Source: Vicia villosa
Taxonomy: Eukaryota; Streptophyta; Magnoliopsida; Fabales; Fabaceae
NCBI RefSeq assembly: GCF_029867415.1
Contig: NC_081183.1
Location: forward strand, 14,442,404 to 14,506,403
DNA length: 64,000 bases
Reading direction: 5' to 3'
Shown here: piece after piece, positions 17,451 through 28,574 of the stretch
How positions within the stretch are numbered: the first letter of the stretch is position 1
Layout: each line of letters starts with the position of its first letter
Notes under the pieces: model-generated
What the model was told of the DNA's origin: nothing
Seen by the model: the letters and a program-made list of their open reading frames with translations, nothing else
Database searches by the model: none
Made by a program: the position numbers and the translations under genes

Positions 17451-17594
17451 TTTTATTTTTATAAAAAGAAAACAAATGTTGTTTAATTATTTTGCTACAA
17501 AGAAAACATATATGTTAGGATTCTCACATTCACATTTATAAGAAAAAGTGCACATTTTATTATATGTCATATTAGGAATCTCACATTGTTTTGT

Positions 17595-18059
17595 TTAGGA
17601 ATCTCACATAGTTGAAAATATATATATGTTAAAAAAAATTCACATCGTTTAGTTTTGTTAAGGAAGAGCAAGTTTAAGGCTATATATAAAATTAAAATTC
17701 TTTTGAGTCTCACATTGTTTAGTTTAGTGATGGAAGCTGGGACCCAATTCTATATATAGGATTCAAGTTTTTCTTTATAAGATGCACCTGTCAAAATCAT
17801 TTTAAGCTTGTATTTGACTTTTTACATTTTCTCTTATACGCTTGTTTTAGAGTGTTGTGAGGGGTGATTAAATATTTGCTTTGGAGAGTGCGGGTGTATT
17901 GTGGCCTTGGGGTGGTTCAGGGTAATCTATGTGTTGTAACAATTTTCACATAGTGTTATTCTCTGGTTTTCATTTGACAACGATCGTGGTTTTTCTCCGG
18001 TTTTGGAGTTTCCACATTAATATCTTGTGTTATTATTTTGTTCCTCTTTTTTCTCAACA
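17595..18059 (+). repeat. Ty1/copia LTR (family shared with 36.3-37.8 kb)
   Basis: Contains GTTTAAGGCTATATA, GTCAAAATCATTTTAAGC, TTAAATATTTGCTTTGG and TTTTCACATAGTGTTATTCTC blocks that recur in order at 36262-36541 and 37369-37765. It ends in CTCAACA just before a tRNA primer-binding site. The left boundary is approximate. Confidence 0.7.
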
Positions 18060-18076
18060 AGTGGTATCAAAAGCCT
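18060..18076 (+). promoter_or_regulatory. Primer-binding site of the copia element
   Basis: TGGTATCAAAAGC directly after the LTR resembles the complement of initiator-methionine tRNA used by most plant Ty1/copia elements (consensus TGGTATCAGAGC). Confidence 0.7.
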
Positions 18077-18210
18077 TGGTTTGATGGAGTATAAATTTTA
18101 GTATGCTCTATAATTGCAGTTTTGTCTGATCTTGCACATCAGAAAAGAAATTTTATACTTTGTGTTGGTTGGAAAAATTTTGTTTTACCGTAGGAAAAGT
18201 TTTGGTTGCA

Positions 18211-18699
18211 ATGTCAAATTTTTCAAGTGCAATGAAGATTGACTTAGAAAAATTTGATGGAAGAATCAATTTTTTCTAGTGAAAAATTCAAGTCAAAGAT
18301 ATTTAGATACAATTAGGATTACCCAAGGCGTTGAAATGAAACATTTCCAACATGGAAAACGAGAAATGGGAGAAACTAGATTTGAGGGTTTCGATTACAA
18401 TCCACATGTCTTTGGCTAAGAATATTCTTGCGAATGTTCTTGGTACGTCGTCAGCCAAAGAGCTTTGGGAGAAACTTGAAGGGCTCAATCAAGGAAAAGG
18501 TATATCAAATCGGTTGTTGTTGAAGGAGCAATTTCATAGCTTGCGTATTGATGGACATACAAAAGTATCTGATCATCTAAGTATTTTAAATGGTATTGTT
18601 ACTAAATTAAAAACTATTAGAGTCAATATTGATGATGAAGATAAAGCTTTGAGACTCATTTATTTGATTGAGCGACCACCTGACTTGACAATTGCTTAG
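18211..18699 (+). pseudogene. Ty1/copia gag fragment
   Basis: ATG at 18211 opens a frame starting MSNFSSAMKIDLEKFDG, as copia Gag proteins do. A TAG follows after 22 codons, and the same frame resumes to 18699 with the Gag signature SAKELWEKLEGL...LLLKEQFHSLRI. The frame ends at TAG in RPPDLTIA. No protease, integrase or polymerase follows, so this is a 5' fragment of a dead element. Confidence 0.75.
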
Positions 18700-18928
18700 T
18701 CTGACTTTCAAGATGGCATTGGTATAGGCATTTCTTCCACATACGATTGTGAATGCAGTGAATCACTATCTGAGTCAAACATGTTTTCTACTGCTGCTTG
18801 TTTACATAATTGATCTATCTTGCGAAGTGTTTTAGAGGTCTTTTGTATCTCTGTTAGGTGAATCGAAATGGATTATTATTGCAGTAAATGCGATTTCATG
18901 AGAACAAGTCCTTATGGATGTGGTGTAT

Positions 18929-18995
18929 AAGGCCGACCCTGTGGGGTGCAAGACCTACCGCACAGGGCCTCCAAAAATTAGAGGCCGCAAAATAT
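18929..18995 (+). mobile_element. Possible terminus of a hAT-type element
   Basis: GGCCGACCCTGTGGGGTGCA followed by CCGCACAGGGCCTCCAAAA resembles the outer end of a hAT subclass. I found no matching inverted end downstream, so this would be a one-ended fragment. Confidence 0.3.
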
Positions 18996-20121
18996 TTGTT
19001 TGGGCTCAATAAAATTATATAATGAATTAATATACAATGTTGATTGCGACTTTTAACGTTAATATTATATTGGCCGAGCATAAAGTAATCATTTTTGCAA
19101 GTTAAAGGTGGAGGGTTCTGATTTCTCATACACTTTTTTTTTAGTAATTTACAAAGATAAAGGATGTAAAATTTAAAACTACATTAATTTAAAATATTTA
19201 ATGTATTCTTTCTTAAAATTCTTTATAGCAACATTATTCTTTTAAATTACATTTCAATTTTTTTTAAATATTTAATTTAACAATTTTTAGTTGTTTATTA
19301 ATTAAAACAGTTTACTAGTAATATTGCAAAAATGTTTTGATAATTATTTTCACTTATTAAATCATATGAATTTTTTACAAACAAAAGAATTCTGAAAATA
19401 AAATGAAAGAGTACTTTTTCGAATTTGCTAGCCATACTATAATGTTGTTGTTTCAAAAAACAACATTTTAAAAAATTTGTTTAAAATATAGTGCTTTGTT
19501 TGATTATTGCAACACACAAAGAAATTGGTGAATGGTAAAAAAATTGAAAAAGAAAATAATACATGTTATTTTCTATTAACCATTTTTTTGCAATAGAATT
19601 AATCTATTACATTGGTGGATTTAGAAGCCGAAGATAAAAGTCTCTATTTTATTTTTTTGTCCTTTCAATACATGTTATTTTTAGTTTTTCCATTTAATAT
19701 TCTTTTGCAATAAAATTAATCTATTATCTCGGTGGATTTAGAGAAATCGAGGGAAAAGTCCCTATTTTATTTTATTTTATATTTAAAAAAGAAAAAACCT
19801 TTTATCTAGATTTTTTGACAACCGAATGGTAAAATAATCGAGTTTATTGAGTTTCTTTGTCGTCCATAAATAAATATTTGTCGTCTATTTATTGAATATC
19901 AACACACAACAGCTATTCAGAACGCTAACGTCACACTATATATCTGAATCAGAAACATTATGAATATCAAGCATTGATAATTAAAACATTAGGATTGAAA
20001 AAAGTATAACTTAAAGAAAAGTGTAAACAATCTTTGTGATGGATTGCATGAGTAGAAAATAGTATTTGTTGAATGTTTGTGTTATTTACATAATCTCTTG
20101 TTTGTATACATCATAAATTAG
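18996..20121. other. AT-rich spacer with a 109-bp tandem duplication
   Basis: No gene. Copies at about 19559-19667 and 19668-19780 share CATGTTATTTT, GCAATARAATTAATCTATTA, GGTGGATTTAGA and TCTATTTTATTTT in order and are clearly diverged. Confidence 0.6.
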
Positions 20122-20779
20122 TTTTCTTAGAAAATTTCTTTACCCACCTCCCTATGGGTGGTCACCTCCTGCGAAAAACCAAAACTACCCCTGCTTCGGA
20201 AGTTCATTTCCGAAAGCGTGTTTTTTTAAAAAAACTGACTTACTTCGGAAGTTCATTTCCGAAACAATTATTTCGGAAGTTCACTTCCGAAATACTGCGA
20301 TTTCTGCAGATTTATCAAAACACTCCCCCTCCCCCAATCATTTACCCTAAATCAAAACAAAAAGTGGCAGAGGCGAAAATTTGTGCAAACAGAATTCCAA
20401 AGCTGCATCAAGGCTCCAATCACACTGCTAAACAACATTCAAAAGCCCTCAATCCTAACACTTTGTAAGTTTTGAAATTTTTAGATCTATTATTCAAATG
20501 CATGTTATTTAGGGTTTTAATTGCATAAATGATATATGGTTAGGTTGTTAGTAGTATTTAGGTTGTTTAGAAGCATTTTGATTTGGTTTGAAGTTTGGTT
20601 TAGGGGTCTGCCATGGAAGTTGCAGAAAACTCCATCGCAGGGGTGTTTCGGAAGTTCATTTCCGAAAACACCTCCATCCCAGTTTTCGGAAATGAACTTC
20701 CGAAATGTATCAGAAGTTCAAATTTTTTTGTTTTTTATTTTGTCTCGCATATTAATCGATTTCAATTGTTTACAGGAAC

Positions 20780-20950
20780 ATGTCTTCTAGAGAGGGCGCT
20801 AAGGGGGGAAGAAAGGATTCTTCAAAGAAAGAGGTGAAAGAGGTGAAGGAGGTGAAGGAGGTGAAGGAGAAGAAGAAGGTTTCGACCGGCTCTACTTCTC
20901 GTTCCCAGGGGGCCCGGGGCCCGGATGCTCAAGCTCAATCTTCAGGGTGA
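20780..20950 (+). CDS. Short Lys/Glu-rich reading frame inside MULE B
   Basis: ATG lies four bases after a TTTACAG splice acceptor; an upstream leader exon may end near 20464 at CTTT|GTAAGT. The 56 codons are strongly charged, with KEVKEVKEVKEVKEKKK followed by a Ser/Arg/Gly-rich stretch, ending at a TGA that is itself part of a GTGAGA donor-like site. It may therefore be the first coding exon of a longer, deleted transposon gene. I do not recognise a domain. Confidence 0.35.
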   Translation: MSSREGAKGGRKDSSKKEVKEVKEVKEVKEKKKVSTGSTSRSQGARGPDAQAQSSG

Positions 20951-21185
20951 GAGTCGTGATCAACGCTGATGGTTCTGAGACTGAGTGGGATGAGGATTGG
21001 TATAATTATCTTCATTCGGAGGAGTTCGCTCGTCGGGAAGTATAACGTGTTTTTTTTTGTTTGATGTGTATTTTGTAACGCTCGTCGGGCAGAATAACAT
21101 GTTTTTGTTTTGTTTTGTTCTGATTTCGGATTGTATCGCACAATGTATTTGTATTGGATTTATCATGTTAGTTTTTGGAAGTGGT

Positions 21186-21480
21186 AACCGGGGTCGGAAC
21201 ATATGACGGATGAGGTGGATGTCTGGAGGAAGTAGAACTGGAGATACGTCCACCACGAGACAAAGTAGCCAATAAATGTAAGCTATAGTTTATGATTATC
21301 ATCTGGGGAGGTCATTTCTAAAAATTTTCCAATTTTTTGTAATGACGTCCCCTGATGATAATGATAAATTATAGCTTACATTGATTGGCTCCTTTGTCTC
21401 GCGGTGGACGTACCTCCGGGTCTTCTTCCTCCGGACATCCACCTCCTCCGTCATATGTTTCGGCTCCGGTTACACCTCCT
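21186..21480. repeat. Long inverted repeat (about 130-bp arms) inside MULE B
   Basis: The left arm, about 21186-21312, is matched by the right arm, about 21347-21476, in inverted orientation with mismatches, around a ~30-bp loop. Matching blocks include ACATATGACGGATGAGGTGG / CCACCTCCTCCGTCATATGT. A transcript would fold into a long hairpin. Confidence 0.8.
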
Positions 21481-21976
21481 CCGTCATTTGTTACTTTCAG
21501 TTGTACGTATTTTTATTAAAATAATAAATAAACCTTTTGAAATTTGGAAGCCTTTTTTTCTCCCCACCACTCTCTCATCCCCACCTACCCGTGTTTAACA
21601 ATATGTAACTTTAATTTTATGTAATATTATCGTTGTAATTTTCACCCGATTAAATAAAGCGAATTGTTCATTTTCTTCTGTCCAGACCTATTTTCGGAAG
21701 TGCATTTCCGAATTCCTCCAAGGGGGGTGCGCTCGGAGATGAACTTCCGAAACACCACATTTTCTGAAAAGTGACTTTATTTCGGAGATGCATCTCCGAA
21801 ATCAATATTTTATATTAAAAAAAACACGTTTTCGGAAGTTCATTTCCGAAAACACCTTTTTTCCAAAAAAAAAGTACCGTTTCGGAAATGAACTTCCGAA
21901 ACAAGGGGTATTGTAGTAAATTCACCGAAGGTGGCCAAGAAGGTTGGGAGGTGGGTGAAGAAATTCTCTTTTCTTA

Positions 21977-23508
21977 TCTAACTTTTGTTGATTATAACAC
22001 TTTGTATTTGAAAGATAGATTTGATGTGTCTAACTATCTTTTTTTGTTTGTCGTTTGATGAGTTAGTTTTACATTCCCGGTTCTCTTTTTTATTCAATAA
22101 TTTACCTTTATTAAAAAGAAAGTATTATCACCAACTTAGTTGCAAAGATTATAGCATCTTTTATACTCCCTTTTAATGCATTCCTTTTAAGGCATTTCTT
22201 TGATTATTAAAAAAAAAGTTTACTTGGAAGAGAGGATTTTATTTTAGCACGTATATAAACCCAATGAGTTTTCATCAAATGACTACACCATGATGGGGTC
22301 AAAAACTATAGATGTGGTGATATTTTGGCCACATGAAATGAGAAACAGCTCATTTACACTTTGCCATATTTAATTTCTTTCAATCTTTGAGGATTGTCAA
22401 TGTTCATTTATTTTAGGTAATTATGGAGGCACATGGGTATGGAATCACCAATCCATGACTACGACAAAACCATGTATGCTTATTAATTGAAAGAAACCAT
22501 TGGATGAAATATTATTGAAATGGATTTTAGATAAGGGAAGCTTTGTCTAGAAGAAGATTTGAAACAAATTTTAAATTTTAAATGTGAAATGTATTTTTTT
22601 TCATATTCTCCCTGTTTCAAAAGAAGTGTATTTTTATCCCAAAAAAAAACCTCAAAATACATATTTTCAGTATAATATTAATTAATTAATTAAAACTATT
22701 TTATAATTGATGTGAAACAATAATTAATAAAAATCATTTATTAAAATTGATACATTTATTTATTTTTAATTTATTTATTTATTTTTAATATATACAAAAC
22801 ATTTTAAAAGACTTATTTAAAACGGACGAAATAAGATTCAAGCTCACAATAGCGTTGTGAACTATTAAATGATGATAATAAAAGGAGTAAGCAAAGTACT
22901 TGTAAATATTTTAAGAGCAGTGCTATGTTTATACTGATATCATTACACCGTATGTTACATCTTAGCCCATTTCCAATCATTTCCTATGTCACACAAAAAT
23001 CAATGAAAAAAAATTATTAAATAAAATAAAAAGTATAGGTAAGTGTATACATATACGGTGTATATGTAACTTTTGGTGTAGGTTTAGCATTTCTCATATT
23101 TTAACATGCAAGTTAAAATGATCGCAAGTGTGTAGTTTTAGATTAAAATAGTTCATATATTTGAGATTGATGTATCGTTAATATATACTTAAAAACATTA
23201 TCTTATGAAATTCATGTAAGTACGATTTGATTGTCTCACCAATCTTATCAACTCTGATCAAATGTGTCTCTTAAATATGTTCATCTTTTAGTTGAGATAA
23301 GATCCTCTCTATTTTTTCTCTTCATTTTTCCTCTTCATTATTATAGTTTTGGACATTTATGTAGGACATAAAAAATAAATGTACCCATTATGTGTGACAT
23401 TATTACATTAATATTTTTAAAACTTTGATAATGTACAAAATGGAGAAGGGAGAAAATGGAGAAGAGTGATCCAATTCTCCACATATTCTTTGAATATTAA
23501 TTTTTAGG
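21977..23508. other. AT-rich intergenic DNA
   Basis: No gene, recognisable terminus or long repeat seen. Confidence 0.5.
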
Positions 23509-24440
23509 GAATTTTTTAATCCATTTTTAATTGGAGTTTTTTTTTTCTTTTCAAAAACTCAAAAGTATTTCTAACATTCGGATATGTATATCCGAACTCA
23601 ACACTTTACATATTTAAAGGAGATATTCTAATATGCTTGTCTGAAACAACCTTTTGTCGAGATAAGTGGAGTTTTGTATGTACATCTTCGAATCAATCTC
23701 ATAATTTAGGTTTAGGAAAATTTTGGAGTTGCATATCCGAACTGGTTTAAATGTATATTTTGGTAGAACCCCTCATTCTCTCTTTTTTAGGAATTGAGTT
23801 TAGAAACTTTGAGCAAACACCCAAACTATCAGACCCGGGATACCCCGGGATGACCATGTCACTGATCTCTTGCCGACCTGTCAGCGGTTATAGTTGATTA
23901 GGCAGGACGTTTTGGGCTTAGGGATCATTGATATGGGCGGTCCTGAGGCGGTGGCCTTCGTAGAGAGGAAGGTTAGGGAGGCAACGAGTGCAACGGGATA
24001 CAGGCGGTAGAAGAGGGGCTAGGGGTTACGTTTAGGCATACGCACTAGATTATGTCTTTTTTTATTTACCGATGTAATCATTACATTCCGCAATTTCTGA
24101 ACAATATATGTATTATTTTTCGGTATTTGTGACAATTATTATTATGTTCGTATCATTTTGCGTTTGTGTGTTTATTAATGTTTTAGTCGAATTACATATC
24201 AAATCTTTGTGTTTATTAATCTGTGTTTTTGGCAACTATTTTGTCAAGTGTTTTAAATATGCATATCCGAAACACCAATTCTTACGTATTTATGATGCTT
24301 TTGGAGATGCATCTCTAAATATTTTTTTAAAACTATTTTATAATGCATTCTGATATGCATCACCGTCATATTACCGAATAGTAAATTGAGATTTTCATAA
24401 ATTTAACTCACCCTATAAGGATTATTAAGAAACTATCTAA
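23509..24440. mobile_element. Possible diverged member of the palindrome-studded MULE family
   Basis: Carries TTCGGATATGTATATCCGAA (near 23577) and several eroded relatives (near 23740, 24258, 24300, 24346). Candidate ends are GGAATTTTTTAATCC (about 23510) and, inverted, TAGTTTCTTAATAATCC (about 24430). A GC-richer insert at 23830-24050 may be captured or coding-derived sequence. No clean target duplication was found. Confidence 0.4.
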
Positions 24441-25014
24441 TTTTTTTATCAAGATTTTATCTAAGTAATCAAATTTTTCGTAAAGTGACTAGGCTGAAAC
24501 TAAAATAATATTTATGTTTAGTATAGAGATATCTCCAACAAATTACTTATAACTATTATTCAAAATTTTATTTAGAAGAGTAGGATGAAGGCATTAAACT
24601 CAATAAATAATTTTAAAAAAAAAATTGATATTCGACCTTGCAATTAATTAATTCAAATGGATCAATTTTATCTTCTATTTATGGCAATTCCGTTTAAATT
24701 TAAAGCAAAATTCTATATAAATTTAGTCCAACATAATAAATATTTATATTTAATAGAATTCGAACTTGAAATCTTGAGAGGAACACACTCTTAAGAGTCA
24801 GATTTCCATAAATAATAATTGATAGTTTTCTTGTCTCATTTTAAATATTATTTAAATTGTTTATATTTTTAAAAAAATTTACGGAGTATCACATAATTGG
24901 AAAAAATAATTCTTAAAATTAAATATGATCATTTTTTTTTTAAATTTTAGCATTATTGTATTATGCAGATTGAATTTGAGTCAAAGATCTTTAGTTAAAT
25001 TGAAAGAGATTTTT
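24441..25014. other. AT-rich spacer
   Basis: Nothing recognised. Confidence 0.5.
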
Positions 25015-25339
25015 AACCATGTTGAGATATTGTTGGAATTGGTTGAGATATTATTGGGATTGATATTATTAATATAATATCAAATCTAATCTAATCTAAT
25101 CTAATAAAATCAAATATAATCTAAGTTGTGTAAGCTCAAGCCTAATTCGGGTTGTATATAAATAGTTATAGTCTGTATCATTATTTGTACAATAATTCAA
25201 TAATATAATGAATCCTTATTTCCTTTATTCTTTTTATTCTCTCCTCACTAAAAGTGCCTCACGCACTAACAAATTGGTATCCAGAGCTTCCAATTATTGT
25301 TCTTCAGAACTTCACGTCAGAGATCGTATTTCTAGGAAA

Positions 25340-26210
25340 CGTGAATCAATCGTTGCAAAGATGAACGGTATTAACGGCATTCCGAATTTGCATCCAATAC
25401 ATGATGGCAAGAATTAGATTTGACGGAGAAAATAGATGCAATCTTTGCTTGGCTTTCATGAAACTCTAGAAGTGGTTACTAATGGATTTCTTGTGATGAC
25501 TGCAAATGCATCTGACGCTTAGAAAAATGCCCATGCCGAAGCCAAGAAGAAGGATTGCAAGGCTGTGTATTGCATTCAAACAGCGGTTGATACTATAAAT
25601 TTCGACAAAATATCTCATGCTGAATCTGCGAAGGAGGCATGGGATATTCTTGTCAAATATTATGAAATAGATGAGAAAGTCAAGACTGTCATGTTGCAGA
25701 CCATGCATCGACAATATGAACTATTGTCGATGAGAGAAAACGAAAAGGTTTGATAGTATGTGTCGAAAGTGCAGAAACCCGTTGCATAGTTGAGAAGGTA
25801 ATGTGTATTTTGACCTCTCACTTTGATCACGTTAGCGTAGCTATTCAAGAATCCAATCAACTTGAAACCCTAAAATTGGAATATTTGGTTGGTTCGTTGG
25901 AAGCGCATGAGATTAGGATTGTCGAAAGGAAAGGAGTTCAAGATTCAATACAAGCTTTGCAGGCCCAGTCATGGAAAAAGAATGGTGGTTCTAACAAATT
26001 TAAAGGCAAAGTCGACAAGACTCGGGGCAAGAAGCCTTGGTTAAACCCTCACAAGCAGCATGCTAAAGATAGAACTTCTGAATCCTTGAAAAGAGGAGGA
26101 GGAAACTATCGAAAGGACAAAAAAGATAAGAAAGGTGTGCAGTGGTATCATTGTGAGAAGTGGGGTCACTTGTCTAAAAATTGTTGGTACATGAAAGACA
26201 ACTGATCGAC
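25340..26210 (+). pseudogene. copia gag remnant with CCHC knuckle
   Basis: Frames between 25360 and 26205 carry Gag-like features (AKEAWDILVKYYE, KVKTVMLQTMHRQYELL) and a nucleocapsid knuckle CEKWGHLSKNC at about 26153-26185. Stops and frameshifts near 25417, 25520 and 25755 break it. Confidence 0.8.
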
Positions 26211-26268
26211 AAAAGGCAAGGACGAAGGAGCGAACCTTGCATGCCAAGATTCAGATGATTCTGATGGT

Positions 26269-26640
26269 ATGGTGGTTATGGCTGCAGTTGCACATAATCA
26301 TGTCAAATCCAATATTTGGTTCCTCGACTCAGGTTGCTTGAATCACATGACTATTCAAAAGGTGTGGTTGGTAGATTTCTACGAGTCAAAGAAGAGGAGG
26401 GTAAAACTTGCTGATAATAGTTCGTTGCGAGCAGAAGGTATTGGCAACATAGTTTTTCAAATGAGTAATTCAATTAACAAGCCATTGATGAGCTCTGTCT
26501 TTGACAAGGAAACTCCTGAAGTCGAAGTTGATGAAATTTTCGAAGAACTAGTCGAATTCGAAGTAGTTGTTAACATTCCTGACACCGTTGAATTCGAAGA
26601 GGGTGTGGCTAATACAAGCCAAAGACCTCAAAGAAATTAA
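26269..26640 (+). pseudogene. copia protease start fused by deletion to integrase-RT linker
   Basis: The frame includes WFLDSGCLNHMT, the copia protease active site with DSG. About 40 residues later it jumps to an acidic Glu/Val-rich linker normally located between integrase and reverse transcriptase (ETPEVEVDEIFEELVEFEVV). The integrase domain is missing, indicating an internal deletion near 26480-26500. Confidence 0.7.
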
Positions 26641-26670
26641 ATTCTTCCAACAAGAATTCAAGACTATGAA

Positions 26671-27860
26671 GTGGCTGGTGATGATGAAGTCACACCAGAT
26701 GGAGAATTAGTTCGTTTATCTTTACTTGTAGGTGCTGAACCAATCAACTATAGTGAGGCTTTGAAGATTCAACAGTGGAACATAGCTATGGTCGAAGAGT
26801 TACAAGCAATCAAAAGAAACAACACATGGGAGTTAGTCGAATTGCCAGCACATAAAAAGCTATTTACGTAAAGTGGATGTTCAAACTGAAATACAATAAT
26901 GTTGGTTCGATCGCAAGACATAAAGCAATATTAGTAGCTCGAGGGTTTCTTCAAATAGTAGGGCTCGACTACTCTAAAGTAATTGCTGAAGTAGCAAGAT
27001 TGGAGACAATTCGACTAGTAGTAGCCTTGGCATGCAACCAAGGTTGGTCGACATTTCATTTAGATGTGAAATCAGCATTTTTGAATGGTCTTTTAGACAA
27101 AGAGGTCTATGTCACACAACCTCCAGGGTTTATGATTCAGAAGGAAGCGAGTAAACTATATAAGTTGCACAAAGCTCTCTATGGTCTTAAGTAAGCACCT
27201 AAGACATGGAACAAGAAGATCGACTCATACTTAGTCGAATTAGGATTTGTTAAATGCAAATCTAAGTATGGCGTCTATGTTCAATTGTGGCACAAAACAT
27301 AGCAATCATCTTCTTATATGTCAATGACTTGTTGGTAACTGGAAATAGCTTGGAGAACTTGTCGAAGTTCAAAGAGTTGATGATGAAGGAATTTGAAATG
27401 TCGGATCTGGGAAAATTGTCTTATTTCCTAGGCATGAAATTTCAAATGTCGAAGCAAGGTACGATGTTGCATCAAAGGAAGTATGTCAAAGATATACTCA
27501 GGAGATTCATAATGGATGATTCGAATCTTGCATCCTCACATATCGAAACAAACTTAAAGTTGGATAAGTATGGAGAGAAAGACAAAGTCGATGTAACTTT
27601 GTTCAAGAAAATTATCTGATCTCTAAGATATGTGTGTAACAGTCGACCTGATATAGGTTTCACTGTCAGATTAGTGAGCAGATACATGCGTGAACCAAGA
27701 GTGTCACACATGAAGGCTGCATGAAGAATTCTAAGATACTTAAAAGGATCGATAGAGTATGGAATTCTATTTCAACGAAATTCTAAATTAAGGTGAACTT
27801 GAAGTTAGGCATTGCTCAAGTGAAGCACAGTTGGCCGACATTTCAACTAAGGATTGAAGA
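26671..27860 (+). pseudogene. copia reverse transcriptase / RNase H remnant
   Basis: Reverse transcriptase blocks are seen in order: EPINYSEALK, ARLETIRLVVALAC, FHLDVKSAFLNG, VYVTQPPGF, LYKLHKALYGLK, then YVNDLLVTG (the YxDD-type box reads YVND) and SYFLGMKF. Frames change at about 26870, 27195 and 27290. RNase H is reduced to a tail with SSEAQLADISTK near 27825. Confidence 0.85.
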
Positions 27861-28490
27861 TCGACAGATTCCTAAATTTAAGAAAGAAATTAGGAATAGT
27901 TCAGATTGATTATTTTTATAGTTGTTCAACAACTTTGATTATAGTGGGTATCTTGGGATATTATTGGAATTTGTTGAGATATTATTTGGATTGATATTAT
28001 TAATATAATATCAAATCAAATCTAATATAATAATATTAAATATAATCCAAGTTGTGTAAGCTCAACCTCAATCTAGATGGTATATAAATAGTCATAGTAT
28101 GTATCATTATTTGTACAATTCAATTTAATAATATAATTCTTATTTTATTTAGTCTCTCTATTCTCTCCTCATAAAAGTGTCTTACACACTAACAAACCAC
28201 TTATTCAAATATTTTAAATTGCATTTTTAAACAATCTATTATTAATATATAAAAGCAAAAGTACCTGGAAATTACACTATAAGCCCTCTGATAAAACTAC
28301 TAAAAATTTTCTTATTCCATGGATAGAAAAGACTTTTGACAAAATAACTCAATATTATTGATTTGGCATTTATTACGGGTGATGTGTCACCCTCTTAATT
28401 TTTGTTGATATTTTATATTATTTTTAATTTACTAATTATTTATATTTATTATACTGCACTAATTAGGGTTATCACGTTTATCCAACAATT

Positions 28491-28574
28491 TACTCCACTA
28501 TTTATTATTATACCACTAATTATGCATTTGAATACTCCACTATTTATTATTATACCACTAATTATGCATTTGAA
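28491..28574. repeat. Two exact 42-bp tandem copies in the Helitron
   Basis: The unit begins TACTCCACTATTTATTATTA and is repeated once without change. Confidence 0.95.

Larger units (their letters stand above)
20130..21968 (+). mobile_element. MULE B: palindrome-studded MULE-like element
   Basis: The ends are GAAAATTTCTTTACCCACCT and, inverted, GAGAATTTCTTCACCCACCT, flanked by the 8-bp direct repeat TTTTCTTA (20122-20129 and 21969-21976). Both subterminal regions hold imperfect palindromes of the type TTCGGAAGTTCATTTCCGAA, at about 20209, 20243, 20271, 20646, 20684, 21693, 21733, 21780, 21829 and 21881. The interior has a short Lys/Glu-rich frame and a long inverted repeat but no transposase, so it is non-autonomous. 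Terminal similarity to 41218-43335, which has a perfect 9-bp duplication, is the reason for the MULE assignment. Confidence 0.75.
25020..28194 (+). mobile_element. Internally deleted Ty1/copia retrotransposon with TSD AACCA
   Basis: 5' LTR 25020-25271 and 3' LTR 27951-28194 share the order GATATTATTRGGATTGATAT, TAATATAATATCAAATC, TAAGTTGTGTAAGCTCAA, GTATCATTATTTGTACAA and CTCTCCTC, ending CACTAACA. AACCA precedes (25015-25019) and follows (28195-28199) the element. The primer-binding site TTGGTATCCAGAGC (25274) and a GTGGGTA purine tract before the 3' LTR set the orientation. It is 3.2 kb, well under a full copia element, because integrase and parts of the polymerase are missing. Confidence 0.92.

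Noticed and set aside
20209..20295. Palindromes considered as bacterial-type operators or terminators
   Set aside because: Their repeated occurrence within transposon termini and eukaryotic context fit transposase-binding or structural motifs instead.
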